Positions 1 to 9,632 of a stretch of 64,000 nt of DNA are shown piece by piece. Origin of the DNA: Azomonas tarimensis (GTDB taxonomy: Bacteria; Pseudomonadota; Gammaproteobacteria; Pseudomonadales; Pseudomonadaceae); assembly GCF_042648805.1 (NCBI RefSeq), contig NZ_JBHRXZ010000024.1, positions 124,001 to 188,000 of the forward strand, written 5' to 3'. The translations under genes and the position numbers were made by a program. A model generated the notes under the pieces. The model searched no databases. It was not told the origin of the DNA and saw only the letters and a list, made by a program, of their open reading frames with translations. Every line of letters begins with the position of its first letter. Position 1 is the first letter of the stretch.

Positions 1-742
1 GGCGCTTCAGAGCCTCGACCGCCGCCTTGACGAAGAAGGACATGAAGCCCAGACGCACACCGTTGTGAGTCTTCTCGAACAGATCCTTGTACTTGGCGCG
101 CAGCTCCATGATCGGCTTCATGTTGACCTCGTTGAAGGTGGTCAGCATGGCCATGGAGGATTGGGCTTCGACCAGACGCGAAGCCACCTTGGCGCGAAGG
201 CGAGTCATCGGGACACGCTTCTCGACGCGGTCGCCTACCGGGATCGACGGCGCAGCTGCAGCAGCAGCAGCCGGCTTCGGCGCGGCAACACCACCCTTCT
301 TCGCCTCGATGGCAGCGACCACGTCTTCCTTGGTCACTCGCCCACCCTTGCCGGTGCCCTTCACGCTGTTCGGATCGATGCTGTTCTCTTCGGCCAGCTT
401 GCGTGCGGCCGGAGCGAGCATGGGCTCCTCGCTCGATTCGGCGGCCGGTGCTTCGGCAGGCGCGGCTGCGGTGGCCGGTGCCGCAGCAGGCGCCGCTGCG
501 CTAGCCCCGGCTTCCAGCTTGCCCAGCAGCTCGCCACTGAGAACGGTGGCGCCTTCGTCAGCGACGATCTCGCTGAGCACGCCGTCGGCCTCTGCCAGTA
601 CTTCCATCACCACCTTGTCGGTCTCGATGTCGACGATCAGCTCGTCGCGCTTGACCGCTTCGCCCGGCTTCTTGTGCCAGGTGGCGACGGTGCCGTCGGC
701 GACCGATTCCGGGAAGGTAGGGGCTTTGATCTCGATTGCCAT
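1..742 (-). CDS. sucB: Dihydrolipoamide succinyltransferase (2-oxoglutarate dehydrogenase E2), C-terminus cut by window edge
   Basis: This is the E2 core of the 2-oxoglutarate dehydrogenase complex, which moves the succinyl group from the E1 thiamine adduct via lipoyl-lysine to CoA. About 247 codons are visible from the ATG at 742. Residues 1-77 form a lipoyl domain with the motif ETDKVV (lipoyl Lys43). An Ala/Pro-rich linker follows (about 79-107), then a peripheral-subunit-binding domain (about 108-148, GKGGRVTKEDV), a second Ala-rich linker and the start of the catalytic domain. The catalytic HxxxDG end lies beyond position 1. It begins 67 bp after sucA on the same strand with AGGA upstream of the ATG, so it is co-transcribed with sucA. 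Confidence 0.97.
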   Translation of the reverse strand, partial: MAIEIKAPTFPESVADGTVATWHKKPGEAVKRDELIVDIETDKVVMEVLAEADGVLSEIVADEGATVLSGELLGKLEAGASAAAPAAAPATAAAPAEAPAAESSEEPMLAPAARKLAEENSIDPNSVKGTGKGGRVTKEDVVAAIEAKKGGVAAPKPAAAAAAAPSIPVGDRVEKRVPMTRLRAKVASRLVEAQSSMAMLTTFNEVNMKPIMELRAKYKDLFEKTHNGVRLGFMSFFVKAAVEALKR

Positions 743-809
743 TTCAGGGTCCTATTGATTCGGTGTTTACATCGAGGCCGCGACATGCGCGGCCTCTTGC
801 TGCTGGGAT

Positions 810-3641
810 TTAAACGGTGAATGCGTCCTGGAGTAGCTTTTCCTGCTGCTCTGCATGCACCGAGGCATACCCGGCGGCAGGCGAAGCGGAGGCATCACGC
901 CCCGCATACTGAAGGACCAGCTCCTTGTTGTGCGCGATCGCCACACGCCGCATGTGATGCTGGCTGCAATACCAGGCCCCCTGGTTCATCGGCTCTTCCT
1001 GACACCAGACGATGTGCTTGAGGTTCTGGTACGGGGCGAGGATCTCCGCCAGATCGTCCTCGGGGAACGGATACAACTGTTCGATCCGGACGATGGCGAT
1101 GTCTTCACGCCCTTCGGCACGACGCTTCTCCAGCAGGTCGTAGTAGACCTTGCCACTGCACAGCACGAGGCGTTCGACCTTGGCAGGATCGATCTGATCG
1201 ATCTCGCCAATGGCGGTCTGGAAGCAGCTCTGGGTAAGGTCCTCGATCGTGGAAATCGCCAGCTTGTGACGCAGCAGCGACTTCGGCGTCAGCACCACCA
1301 GCGGCTTGCGCAACGGACGGATCACCTGACGACGTAGCAGATGGTAGATCTGTGCCGGCGTGGTCGGTACGCAGACCTGGATATTGTGCTCGGCGCACAG
1401 CTGCAGGTAGCGCTCCAGACGGGCGGAGGAATGTTCCGGGCCCTGGCCTTCATAACCGTGCGGCAGGAGCATGGTCAGGCCGCACAGGCGGCCCCACTTG
1501 TGCTCGCCGCTGGTGATGAACTGGTCGATCACGACCTGAGCACCGTTGGCGAAATCACCGAACTGGGCTTCCCAGATCACCAGCGCGTTGGGCGTGGTGG
1601 TGGCGTAGCCGTACTCGAACGCCAGTACGGCCTCTTCCGAGAGGAAGGAGTCATACAGGGCGAAGCTCGGCTGGCCTTCGTACAGGTGCTGAAGCGGGAG
1701 GTAGGTACTGCCATCCTTCTGGTTGTGCAGTGCGGCATGACGGTGCGAGAAGGTGCCGCGTCCCACGTCCTGACCGGTGATGCGAACCGGATGGCCTTCG
1801 AACAACAGGGTGGCATAGGCCATGGTCTCGGCGTAGCCCCAGTTGATCGGCATCGCCCCGGCGCCCATCTTCGAGCGGTCCTCGAGGATCTTGTTGACCT
1901 GCCGCTGAACCACGAAACCTTCCGGTACGTGCAGCAGCTTGGTCGACAGATCCTGGAGAGTCTTGAGGTCGAAACGGGTGTCATGGCGAGCGGTCCAGGC
2001 ATGACCCAGATATGGACGCCAGTCGACGAAGAGCTCCGGATTCGGTTCTTTGACCAGGCTCTTGACCACATGCAGGCCGTTATCTAGCGCATCGCGGTAT
2101 TCATCGATGCGGGCTTGGACGTCCTCGGACGTCAGGACCTTGGATTGGATCAGCGAATCGGAGTACAGCTCGCGCGTGGTGCGCTGCTTGGCGATCTTCT
2201 GATACATCAGCGGCTGGGTGCCGCTGGGCTCGTCCGCTTCGTTGTGACCACGACGACGGTAGCAGATCAGGTCAAGGACGATATCGCGCTTGAACTGCAT
2301 CCGGTAATCGACAGCCAACTGGCTGACGAACAGCACCGCTTCAGGGTCATCGGCGTTCACATGGAAGATGGGCGCCTGGATCATTTTCGCCACGTCGGTG
2401 GCGTACTCCGTGGAGCGGGAATCTTCCTGCTTGTTGGTGGTGAAGCCGACCTGGTTGTTCACCACGACGCGGATGGTCCCACCGGTCTTGTAGGCCCGGG
2501 TCTGGGACATCTGGAAGGTTTCCATCACCACGCCCTGCCCGGCTACCGCGGCATCACCATGGATGGTGATCGGCAGTACCTTGTCACCCACCTCGTCCTG
2601 GCGGCGATCCTGGCGAGCGCGCACCGAGCCTTCGACGACCGGCGACACGATTTCCAGGTGGGACGGGTTGAACGCCATGGCAAGGTGGACTTCACCGCCC
2701 GGCGTCATCACGTTGGACGAAAAACCCTGGTGATATTTCACGTCACCGGAGCTCAGACCTTCGACCTTCTTGCCTTCGAACTCATCGAACAGGTCGCGGG
2801 GATTCTTGCCGAGAGTGTTGACCAGCACGTTGAGACGGCCACGGTGGGCCATGCCCAGAACGATCTCCTTGACACCATACGAGCCGGTGCGCTGGATGAT
2901 CTCGTCGAGCAGCGGGATGAGGCTCTCGCCACCCTCGAGGCCAAAGCGCTTGGTGCCTGGGTACTTGGTGCCCAGATACTTTTCCAGACCTTCGGCCGCG
3001 GTCAGGCGCTCGAGCAGGTGAGCCTTGACCTCGGGAGAGAAATCAGGCTGGCCACGAACGCTTTCGAAACGCTGCTGAAACCAGGTGCGCTGCTCGGAAT
3101 CGACGATATGACTGAACTCGGCACCGATACTGCGGCAATACGTCGCTTTCAACGAGTCGACGATTTCACGCAGAGTGGCTTCGTCCGTGCCGATCGCCAG
3201 GTCACCGGTGCGGAACACGGTGTCCAGGTCGCCATCGGTCAGGCCATAGTGGTTCAGGGAAAGGTCGGCGGGGACGGAGCGCTGCTGCAGACCGAGCGGG
3301 TCAAGCTGAGCGGCCTGGTGGCCACGCAGGCGATAGGCCTGGATCAGGCGAAGAACTTCGACCTGTTTCTTTTCGTGCTCAGTGCTGACGCTACCTGCAG
3401 ATACTGGCTGCGCACGGCGCTGATTCTTCGCCAGCAATATGAAGTGCTCGCGAATCGATGAGTGCGACACGTCGCTGGCCGGAGTGCCATTGGCCGGCAG
3501 TTTCTGGAAATAGCTGCGCCATTCCTCCGGCACAGCGTTCGGGTCGTGCAGATAGAGCTCAAAGAGCTCCTCCACATATGCAGCGTTACCCCCCGAAAGG
3601 TGGGCACTGTCCCACATACGCTGCATTGGACTGTCTTGCAT
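810..3641 (-). CDS. sucA: 2-oxoglutarate dehydrogenase E1 component
   Basis: This 943-residue protein has the normal length for the thiamine-dependent E1 that decarboxylates 2-oxoglutarate and succinylates the lipoyl group of SucB. Visible signatures are the N-terminal segment pairing with the complex (YVEELFELYLHDP, residues 22-34), AHRGRLNVL (265-273), the ThDP/Mg2+ motif GDAAVAGQG (362-370) with NNQVGFTT (395-402), and HGYEGQGPEHSSARLERY in the transketolase-like domain. It lies between sdhB upstream (265 bp gap) and sucB downstream, the usual sdhCDAB-sucAB order of pseudomonads. The ribosome-binding site is weak (GGTGACAA before the ATG). The gene is intact. Confidence 0.98.
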   Translation of the reverse strand: MQDSPMQRMWDSAHLSGGNAAYVEELFELYLHDPNAVPEEWRSYFQKLPANGTPASDVSHSSIREHFILLAKNQRRAQPVSAGSVSTEHEKKQVEVLRLIQAYRLRGHQAAQLDPLGLQQRSVPADLSLNHYGLTDGDLDTVFRTGDLAIGTDEATLREIVDSLKATYCRSIGAEFSHIVDSEQRTWFQQRFESVRGQPDFSPEVKAHLLERLTAAEGLEKYLGTKYPGTKRFGLEGGESLIPLLDEIIQRTGSYGVKEIVLGMAHRGRLNVLVNTLGKNPRDLFDEFEGKKVEGLSSGDVKYHQGFSSNVMTPGGEVHLAMAFNPSHLEIVSPVVEGSVRARQDRRQDEVGDKVLPITIHGDAAVAGQGVVMETFQMSQTRAYKTGGTIRVVVNNQVGFTTNKQEDSRSTEYATDVAKMIQAPIFHVNADDPEAVLFVSQLAVDYRMQFKRDIVLDLICYRRRGHNEADEPSGTQPLMYQKIAKQRTTRELYSDSLIQSKVLTSEDVQARIDEYRDALDNGLHVVKSLVKEPNPELFVDWRPYLGHAWTARHDTRFDLKTLQDLSTKLLHVPEGFVVQRQVNKILEDRSKMGAGAMPINWGYAETMAYATLLFEGHPVRITGQDVGRGTFSHRHAALHNQKDGSTYLPLQHLYEGQPSFALYDSFLSEEAVLAFEYGYATTTPNALVIWEAQFGDFANGAQVVIDQFITSGEHKWGRLCGLTMLLPHGYEGQGPEHSSARLERYLQLCAEHNIQVCVPTTPAQIYHLLRRQVIRPLRKPLVVLTPKSLLRHKLAISTIEDLTQSCFQTAIGEIDQIDPAKVERLVLCSGKVYYDLLEKRRAEGREDIAIVRIEQLYPFPEDDLAEILAPYQNLKHIVWCQEEPMNQGAWYCSQHHMRRVAIAHNKELVLQYAGRDASASPAAGYASVHAEQQEKLLQDAFTV

Positions 3642-3814
3642 GCTTTGTCACCCTCGATAAGGGGACACCACCGGCGTGCACCGACATCCGAGCCTTCTAG
3701 TGTGCTCGGCAAATCGCGACGGGCCCGCAGATAGCCCGGACACCAGCCCGGTTCGTCCCCTGCTGGTCTACAAGATTCCGTGGGGAAACCCCGCTTTATT
3801 GGGCTGGGATTCCT

Positions 3815-3851
3815 GTTAAAACTACGGCGCCCTGGAGAAACTCCGGCGCCG
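3815..3851 (-). terminator. Probable intrinsic terminator after sdhB
   Basis: On the minus strand, about 55 bp past the sdhB stop, a GC-rich hairpin (CGGCGCC then GGAG, loop TTT, CTCC, a two-base bulge and GGCGCCG) spans 3825-3851. It is followed three bases later by a short T-run (TTTT). This would end or attenuate sdhCDAB transcripts before sucA. It sits in the 265-bp sdhB-sucA gap, where I see no gene. The T-tract is short, so partial read-through into sucA is likely. Confidence 0.5.
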
Positions 3852-3906
3852 CAGAGGTAAAACACGGTCGGTATCCGGCGAGCCGTACACCGACCGGGGG
3901 TGCATA

Positions 3907-4611
3907 TCAGGTACCGCTCTGAAGCAGCATGCTACGCACGTGACCAATCGCCTTGGTCGGGTTCAACCCTTTCGGGCAGACGCTCACGCAGTTCATGATG
4001 CCGCGGCAACGGAACACGCTGAACGGATCATCCATGGCAGCCAGACGCTCCTCGGTGAGGGTATCGCGGCTGTCGGCCAGGAAACGATAGGCCTGCAGAA
4101 GCGCGGCGGGGCCCAGGAACTTGTCAGGGTTCCACCAGAACGAAGGGCAGCTGGTCGAGCAGCAAGCGCACAGAATGCACTCGTACAGACCGTCCAGCTT
4201 CTCACGCTCTTCGGGGCTCTGAAGCCGCTCGATGGCCGGTGCCGGGGTGTCGTTCATCAGGAACGGACGCACCTTCTCGTACTGCTTGTAGAAGATGCCC
4301 ATGTCGACCACCAGGTCACGAATGACCGGCAGGCCTGGCAACGGGCGCAGCACCAGCTTGTCACCGGTCACTACCGCGGACAGCGGAGTGATGCAGGCCA
4401 GGCCGTTCTTGCCGTTGATGTTCATGCCGTCGGAACCGCACACGCCTTCGCGGCACGAGCGACGGTAGGAGAAGCCTTCGTCCTGCTCCTTGATCAGAGC
4501 CAGTACGTCGAGCACCATCAGGTCCTTGCCCTGAGTGTCGACCTGGAACTCCTGCATGTAGGGCTTCTGGTCCTGATCGGGGTTGTACCGATAAACACTG
4601 ACTTGCAACAT
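3907..4611 (-). CDS. sdhB: Succinate dehydrogenase iron-sulfur subunit
   Basis: This 234-residue subunit carries electrons from SdhA-bound FAD to ubiquinone in respiratory complex II. Three cluster motifs are visible. The [2Fe-2S] site is C53, C58 and C73, with Asp61 in place of one cysteine as in E. coli. The [4Fe-4S] motif is CILCACCSTSC (145-155). The [3Fe-4S]/[4Fe-4S] cysteines lie in CRGIMNCVSVCPKG (202-215). It starts 11 bp after the sdhA stop and is the last gene of sdhCDAB. Confidence 0.98.
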   Translation of the reverse strand: MLQVSVYRYNPDQDQKPYMQEFQVDTQGKDLMVLDVLALIKEQDEGFSYRRSCREGVCGSDGMNINGKNGLACITPLSAVVTGDKLVLRPLPGLPVIRDLVVDMGIFYKQYEKVRPFLMNDTPAPAIERLQSPEEREKLDGLYECILCACCSTSCPSFWWNPDKFLGPAALLQAYRFLADSRDTLTEERLAAMDDPFSVFRCRGIMNCVSVCPKGLNPTKAIGHVRSMLLQSGT

Positions 4612-4622
4612 ATCGTCGACCC

Positions 4623-6395
4623 TTAATAAGTCCGGACTTTAGGCTCAAAGGCCGGCACGGTTTTCGGAGCGAAGTTTACGGCACGCTTGGTCACGCGCTT
4701 GTCACCCGGGAAGTACAGGGTGTGGCAGAGCCAGTTCTGGTCGTCACGATCCTCGTAATCCTCCCGAGCATGAGCGCCACGCGACTCCTTGCGCTCTTCA
4801 GCTGCGATCGCGGTAGCCTCGGCAACCTCCAGCAGATTCTGCAGTTCCAGCGCCTCGATACGTGCCGTATTGAAGGACTGGCTCTTGTCAGCGATCTTGA
4901 CGCTGGCGATGCGCTCGCGCAGATCGGACAGCTGGGCGATGCCCTTCTGCATGTACTCCCCGGTGCGGAATACACCAAAGTAGTTCTGCATGCAGCTCTG
5001 CAGCTCCTTGCGCAGCGGAGCGACGTCTTCACCGGTAGCGCGCTCGTTGACACCGGCCAGACGCGACAGGGCGCCATCGAGATCGCTTTCGGTAGCGCCG
5101 CGGTGCTCGATGCCTTCCTTGAGCGCCTTTTCCAGGTGCAGACCGGCCGCACGACCGAACACAACCAGATCGAGGAGCGAGTTGCCCCCAAGGCGGTTGG
5201 CCCCATGGACCGAAACGCACGCCACTTCACCTACCGCGAACAGGCCGTCGATGACCTTGTCGTTGCCGCTGGCATCCTGGGTGATGGCCTGGCCATGAAT
5301 ATTGGTGGCGACACCACCCATCATGTAGTGGCAGGTCGGAACCACCGGAACCGGCGCAGTGACCGGATCGACATGGGCGAAGGTCTTGGACAGCTCGCAA
5401 ATGCCCGGCAGGCGGCTGTGCAGCACTTCCTCACCCAGGTGATCGAGCTTGAGCATGACGTGGTCGCCGTCTGGCCCGCATCCGTTGCCAGCGATGATTT
5501 CCTTGACCATCGAGCGTGCAACGACATCGCGACCGGCGAGATCCTTGGCATTCGGTGCGTAACGCTCCATGAAGCGCTCGCCATGCTTGTTGATCAGGTA
5601 GCCACCTTCACCACGGCAGCCTTCGGTGACCAGTACACCTGCGCCGGCGATACCGGTCGGGTGGAACTGCCACATCTCGATGTCCTGCACCGGCACGCCG
5701 GCACGCAGCGCCATGCCGATACCGTCACCGGTATTGATCAGGGCATTGGTGGTGGATGCATAGATGCGACCAGCGCCACCGGTGGCCAGTACCGTTGCCT
5801 TGGAACGAATGTACACGGTTTCGCCAGTCTCGATGCAGATGGCGATGATGCCAACGATGGCGCCGTCCTGGTTTTTCACCAGATCCACTGCAAACCACTC
5901 GTTGAGGAACACCGTGTTGTTCTTCAGGTTGTTCTGGTAGAGCGTGTGCAGCAGCGCGTGACCGGTACGGTCAGCGGCGGCGCAGGTACGGGCGGCCTGC
6001 CCGCCCTTGCCGAAGTCCTTGGATTGGCCACCGAACGGGCGCTGGTAGATGCGACCCTGCTCGGTACGCGAGAAAGGCAGACCCATGTGCTCGAGCTCGA
6101 ACACAGCCTCTGGACCCACGGAACACATGTACTCGATCGCGTCCTGGTCACCGATGTAGTCGGAGCCCTTGACGGTATCGTACATGTGCCAGCGCCAATC
6201 GTCGTTCGGGTCAGCCGAGGCGATGGCACAAGTGATGCCGCCCTGAGCGGATACGGTGTGCGAACGGGTCGGGAACACCTTGGTGACCACGGCAGTCTTG
6301 TGACCGCCTTGAGCCAGTTGCAGCGCAGCGCGCATGCCGGCGCCACCACCACCGATGATGATGGCGTCGAAGGAAAGCGTACGAAGGTTAGCCAT
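4623..6395 (-). CDS. sdhA: Succinate dehydrogenase flavoprotein subunit
   Basis: This 590-residue catalytic subunit oxidises succinate to fumarate. The dinucleotide-binding GGGGAG lies at residues 15-20. The motif SHTVSAQGGI contains His46, the expected covalent FAD attachment site (equivalent to E. coli His45). HPTGI and the active-site segment RGEGGYLIN are present further on. It follows sdhD by 3 bp and precedes sdhB by 11 bp, so it is translationally linked to both. A long open frame on the opposite strand (4722-6737) is a codon-bias shadow. Confidence 0.98.
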   Translation of the reverse strand: MANLRTLSFDAIIIGGGGAGMRAALQLAQGGHKTAVVTKVFPTRSHTVSAQGGITCAIASADPNDDWRWHMYDTVKGSDYIGDQDAIEYMCSVGPEAVFELEHMGLPFSRTEQGRIYQRPFGGQSKDFGKGGQAARTCAAADRTGHALLHTLYQNNLKNNTVFLNEWFAVDLVKNQDGAIVGIIAICIETGETVYIRSKATVLATGGAGRIYASTTNALINTGDGIGMALRAGVPVQDIEMWQFHPTGIAGAGVLVTEGCRGEGGYLINKHGERFMERYAPNAKDLAGRDVVARSMVKEIIAGNGCGPDGDHVMLKLDHLGEEVLHSRLPGICELSKTFAHVDPVTAPVPVVPTCHYMMGGVATNIHGQAITQDASGNDKVIDGLFAVGEVACVSVHGANRLGGNSLLDLVVFGRAAGLHLEKALKEGIEHRGATESDLDGALSRLAGVNERATGEDVAPLRKELQSCMQNYFGVFRTGEYMQKGIAQLSDLRERIASVKIADKSQSFNTARIEALELQNLLEVAEATAIAAEERKESRGAHAREDYEDRDDQNWLCHTLYFPGDKRVTKRAVNFAPKTVPAFEPKVRTY

Positions 6396-6398
6396 GGA

Positions 6399-6767
6399 TC
6401 ACATACCCCAAAGAATCTGCACACCCCAGACGAAGAATGTGAACATTGCGATGCCACATACAGCCTGGAAGAGGAAACGCACAGCAGTAGCCCACTTGCC
6501 GATGGCCATGCTGGTCATGTAGTCAGTGGAGATGGTCCACATGCCGACCCAGGCGTGAATGGCGAGGGAAACCAGCGCCAGAAGGCTGAAGATACGCATC
6601 CAGTTGGTCGAGAACAGATCACGCCACTGGGCGTATTCGAGGCCTGGATTGAACATCAGGTAACCCAGCAGGAACAGAAAATAGACAGCCAGAACGACCG
6701 CGGAAACCCGCTGCGCCATCCAGTCATAGAGACCTGAACGGGAAAAGTTGGTGACGTTGGTTACCAT
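6399..6767 (-). CDS. sdhD: Succinate dehydrogenase membrane anchor subunit D
   Basis: This small 122-residue protein has three hydrophobic segments (about residues 18-38, 58-80 and 93-117) and anchors complex II. The motif SLAIHAWVGMWTISTDYM in segment two matches the SdhD haem/quinone region. I start it at ATG 6767, which overlaps the sdhC stop by 7 bases. An in-frame TTG two codons upstream is less likely. It ends 3 bp before sdhA. Confidence 0.95.
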   Translation of the reverse strand: MVTNVTNFSRSGLYDWMAQRVSAVVLAVYFLFLLGYLMFNPGLEYAQWRDLFSTNWMRIFSLLALVSLAIHAWVGMWTISTDYMTSMAIGKWATAVRFLFQAVCGIAMFTFFVWGVQILWGM

Positions 6768-7135
6768 ACCCAAACTCCTGCCAGAACGATCAGCACCGCG
6801 GAAACGATGAGAACGATTTTCGAGCCCAGCTTGCCGCCCTCCAGCGTTTCGCCATGTCCCGAATCCATGATGAGATGGCGAATACCAGCCACCAGGTGAT
6901 AGAGCAGAGCGGACAGCAAACCCCAGGTGATCAGCTTCACCAATGGGTTGCCCATCACATCCCTGACCTGCTCGAAGCCTTCTGGCGAAGACAGGGAGGC
7001 ATCCAATGCGAACAACATCAAGGCGACACCCACGAACAGGATAACCCCGGAGATCCGATGCAGGATGGAGGTATAGGCGGTTATCGGAAGTTTTATTGTC
7101 CTAAGATCTAGGTTTACAGGTCGTTGGCTTTTCAC
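6761..7135 (-). CDS. sdhC: Succinate dehydrogenase cytochrome b556 subunit C
   Basis: This 124-residue membrane subunit is the first gene of the sdh operon. It has three transmembrane segments and the signature HRISG (26-30). The motif YHLVAGIRHLIMDSG (79-93) supplies the likely haem b axial ligand His80, which aligns with E. coli His84. The start codon is GTG at 7135, behind a purine-rich run (AAAAAGAA) rather than a classical Shine-Dalgarno site. This suggests weak or regulated initiation. Confidence 0.95.
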   Translation of the reverse strand: MKSQRPVNLDLRTIKLPITAYTSILHRISGVILFVGVALMLFALDASLSSPEGFEQVRDVMGNPLVKLITWGLLSALLYHLVAGIRHLIMDSGHGETLEGGKLGSKIVLIVSAVLIVLAGVWVW

Positions 7136-7257
7136 GGCTTCTTTTTCACACTCGAGAGCCCTGTTGCGCAGGGCAAGGTTGTTGGGAAGAGCGCCAGAAA
7201 GCGCCCGCTACCCAGGTGAAACCTTCAGAGTTATAGCTGTAGGCCCCTGCCGGTCGG
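7136..7257 (-). promoter_or_regulatory. sdhC 5' leader with hairpins and an A-rich motif at the ribosome-binding site
   Basis: The leader from the predicted start of transcription to the GTG is about 120 nt and holds no credible gene. A 6-bp hairpin (GCCCTG, loop CGCAA, CAGGGC; 7158-7174) and a second GC-rich stem-loop (around 7190-7208) precede an AAAAAGAA run (7139-7146) placed where the Shine-Dalgarno should be. That run fits the AANAANAA pattern bound by Hfq/Crc in pseudomonad carbon catabolite repression. The regulatory reading is inference. Confidence 0.4.
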
Positions 7258-7263
7258 TCGCCG

Positions 7264-7292
7264 AGTATAGACAGGTAGGTTACTAATGACAA
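7264..7292 (-). promoter_or_regulatory. Sigma70-type promoter for sdhCDAB
   Basis: On the minus strand TTGTCA (7287-7292) and TATACT (7264-7269) are separated by 17 bp, a near-consensus housekeeping promoter pointing at sdhC. It lies back-to-back with the gltA promoter, about 140 bp apart. Confidence 0.7.
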
Positions 7293-7407
7293 TGTGGTCA
7301 ATTGCCACCAAGTTGGCATTGCGGCATCCCTGTAAAAGGCGTAACAGGGCCGCCACGGCCCGCCCGGAACCCCGTCCGAAGCCCCTACCATTATGCTTTT
7401 GGCCAAA

Positions 7408-7435
7408 TTGACATTGTTTTTTATCGAACTATAGT
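7408..7435 (+). promoter_or_regulatory. Sigma70-type promoter for gltA
   Basis: TTGACA (7408-7413) and TATAGT (7430-7435) are separated by 16 bp and point at gltA, giving a leader of about 50 nt. The match to consensus is strong. The gltA Shine-Dalgarno AGGAGG lies at 7482-7487. Confidence 0.75.
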
Positions 7436-7493
7436 GACGCGGGCCCTGCATGGGGGGCTTCTGATGATTCCAAGCAAACACAGGAGGCCGTAC

Positions 7494-8759
<1,266 letters not shown>

Positions 8760-8776
8760 GCTTCGATGCCGACAGA

Positions 8777-8804
8777 AAGGGCTGCCATTGGGCAGCCCTT
8801 TTCA
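8777..8804. terminator. Intrinsic terminator after gltA, usable in both directions
   Basis: AAGGGCTGCC (8777-8786) pairs perfectly with GGCAGCCCTT (8791-8800) around a 4-base loop, and TTTTC follows on the plus strand. The minus strand reads out through the A-run as a T-run, so it can also serve the convergent gene ending at 8934. Confidence 0.85.
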
Positions 8805-8933
8805 TTGAACCCCACGAATAGAAGGCCGGATGATTCGTCCTTGGCGACGGAGGGCTGCAATCGAAGCGCCTGACACAGGCTCAGGCGGGTCTTGTCCTCA
8901 CTTAACCGCCCACGCCGAACGACCGCGGCAGGA

Positions 8934-9185
8934 TCAAGCCGTTTCCTGCTCCAGCCTGACAAGTATCTGCATCGCCTCGTCGTGACTCGAGCCGCAAACC
9001 AGCGCATCAGCCTTGAAGGCATGACAAACCTGAGGCCGCTCCGGCGAATCAAACAGTGCGCAGAGACTAGCCTCGGTCAGATGCCGACAGCGAACGCCTG
9101 CAGCCTTGCCCAGTGGCAGACCCGGCAATGGGGAAGAAATCGAAGGGGCGATGCAGCAGGCGCCACAACCCAGACGGCAATCCAT
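8934..9185 (-). CDS. YkgJ-family cysteine-cluster protein
   Basis: This 83-residue protein has six cysteines grouped as MDCRLGCGACC at the N-terminus, then VRCRHL, LCALF and VCHAF. The pattern is that of the small YkgJ/UPF0153 family, thought to bind zinc or an iron-sulfur cluster; its biochemical role is unknown. I use ATG 9185; a GTG one codon upstream is possible. It is a lone gene convergent with gltA and divergent from ppnP. The 174 bp between gltA and its stop hold only the terminator. Confidence 0.8.
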   Translation of the reverse strand: MDCRLGCGACCIAPSISSPLPGLPLGKAAGVRCRHLTEASLCALFDSPERPQVCHAFKADALVCGSSHDEAMQILVRLEQETA

Positions 9186-9301
9186 CACAACTCCAGCAAA
9201 ATTCGAGGGCGGTACTATAAACGCGCCTGGCGAAGCGCATCTACCGCGAGACCAAGCACTTCGGCATACTTGCCGCCTTTCTCACCTGAAGGGATCCCCT
9301 G

Positions 9302-9583
9302 ATGTTCAAGGTCAACGAATACTTCAACGGCACCGTCAAATCCATCGCGTTCGACATGACCAACGGCCCCGCCACAGTCGGTGTCATGGGCCCCGGCGAA
9401 TATGAGTTTGGAACCAGCCAGCTGGAGATCATGCATGTCGTTGCTGGCGCTCTGAAAGTCAAGCTGCCCGGTAGCGAAAACTGGGAAACCTTCGAAGCAG
9501 GCAATCACTTCACGGTACCAGCCGAAAGCAAGTTCCAGCTCAAGGTCGCCACCGACACCGCCTACCTGTGCGAGTACCGCTGA
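9302..9583 (+). CDS. ppnP: Pyrimidine/purine nucleoside phosphorylase (PpnP/YaiE family)
   Basis: This 93-residue single-domain cupin matches the PpnP family from end to end (FNGTVKSIAF, TVGVMGPGEYEFGTS, ending DTAYLCEYR). Members phosphorolyse several nucleosides to base plus ribose-1-phosphate and act in nucleoside salvage. It is monocistronic, and an AAGGGAT-type ribosome-binding site precedes ATG 9302. It is convergent with pomB. Confidence 0.93.
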   Translation: MFKVNEYFNGTVKSIAFDMTNGPATVGVMGPGEYEFGTSQLEIMHVVAGALKVKLPGSENWETFEAGNHFTVPAESKFQLKVATDTAYLCEYR

Positions 9584-9599
9584 TAAGCGGGTGATTTCT

Positions 9600-9619
9600 G
9601 GCAGCGCAAGCGCGCTGCC
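9600..9619. terminator. Hairpin between convergent ppnP and pomB
   Basis: GGCAGCGC (9600-9607) pairs with GCGCTGCC (9612-9619) around AAGC, and flanking GCGGG/CCCGC can extend the stem. There is no clear T-tract on either side, so it may mark transcript ends without being a classical intrinsic terminator. Confidence 0.45.
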
Positions 9620-9632
9620 CTCGCCCGCCCCC

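Noticed and set aside
4722..6737. 671-codon open frame on the plus strand
   Set aside because: It is antisense to sdhA and sdhD. Long antisense frames arise from high-GC codon bias, and its translation has no recognisable domain.
7146..7481. 111-codon frame in the gltA-sdhC intergenic region, minus strand
   Set aside because: It runs through both predicted promoters and has no ribosome-binding site or family resemblance.
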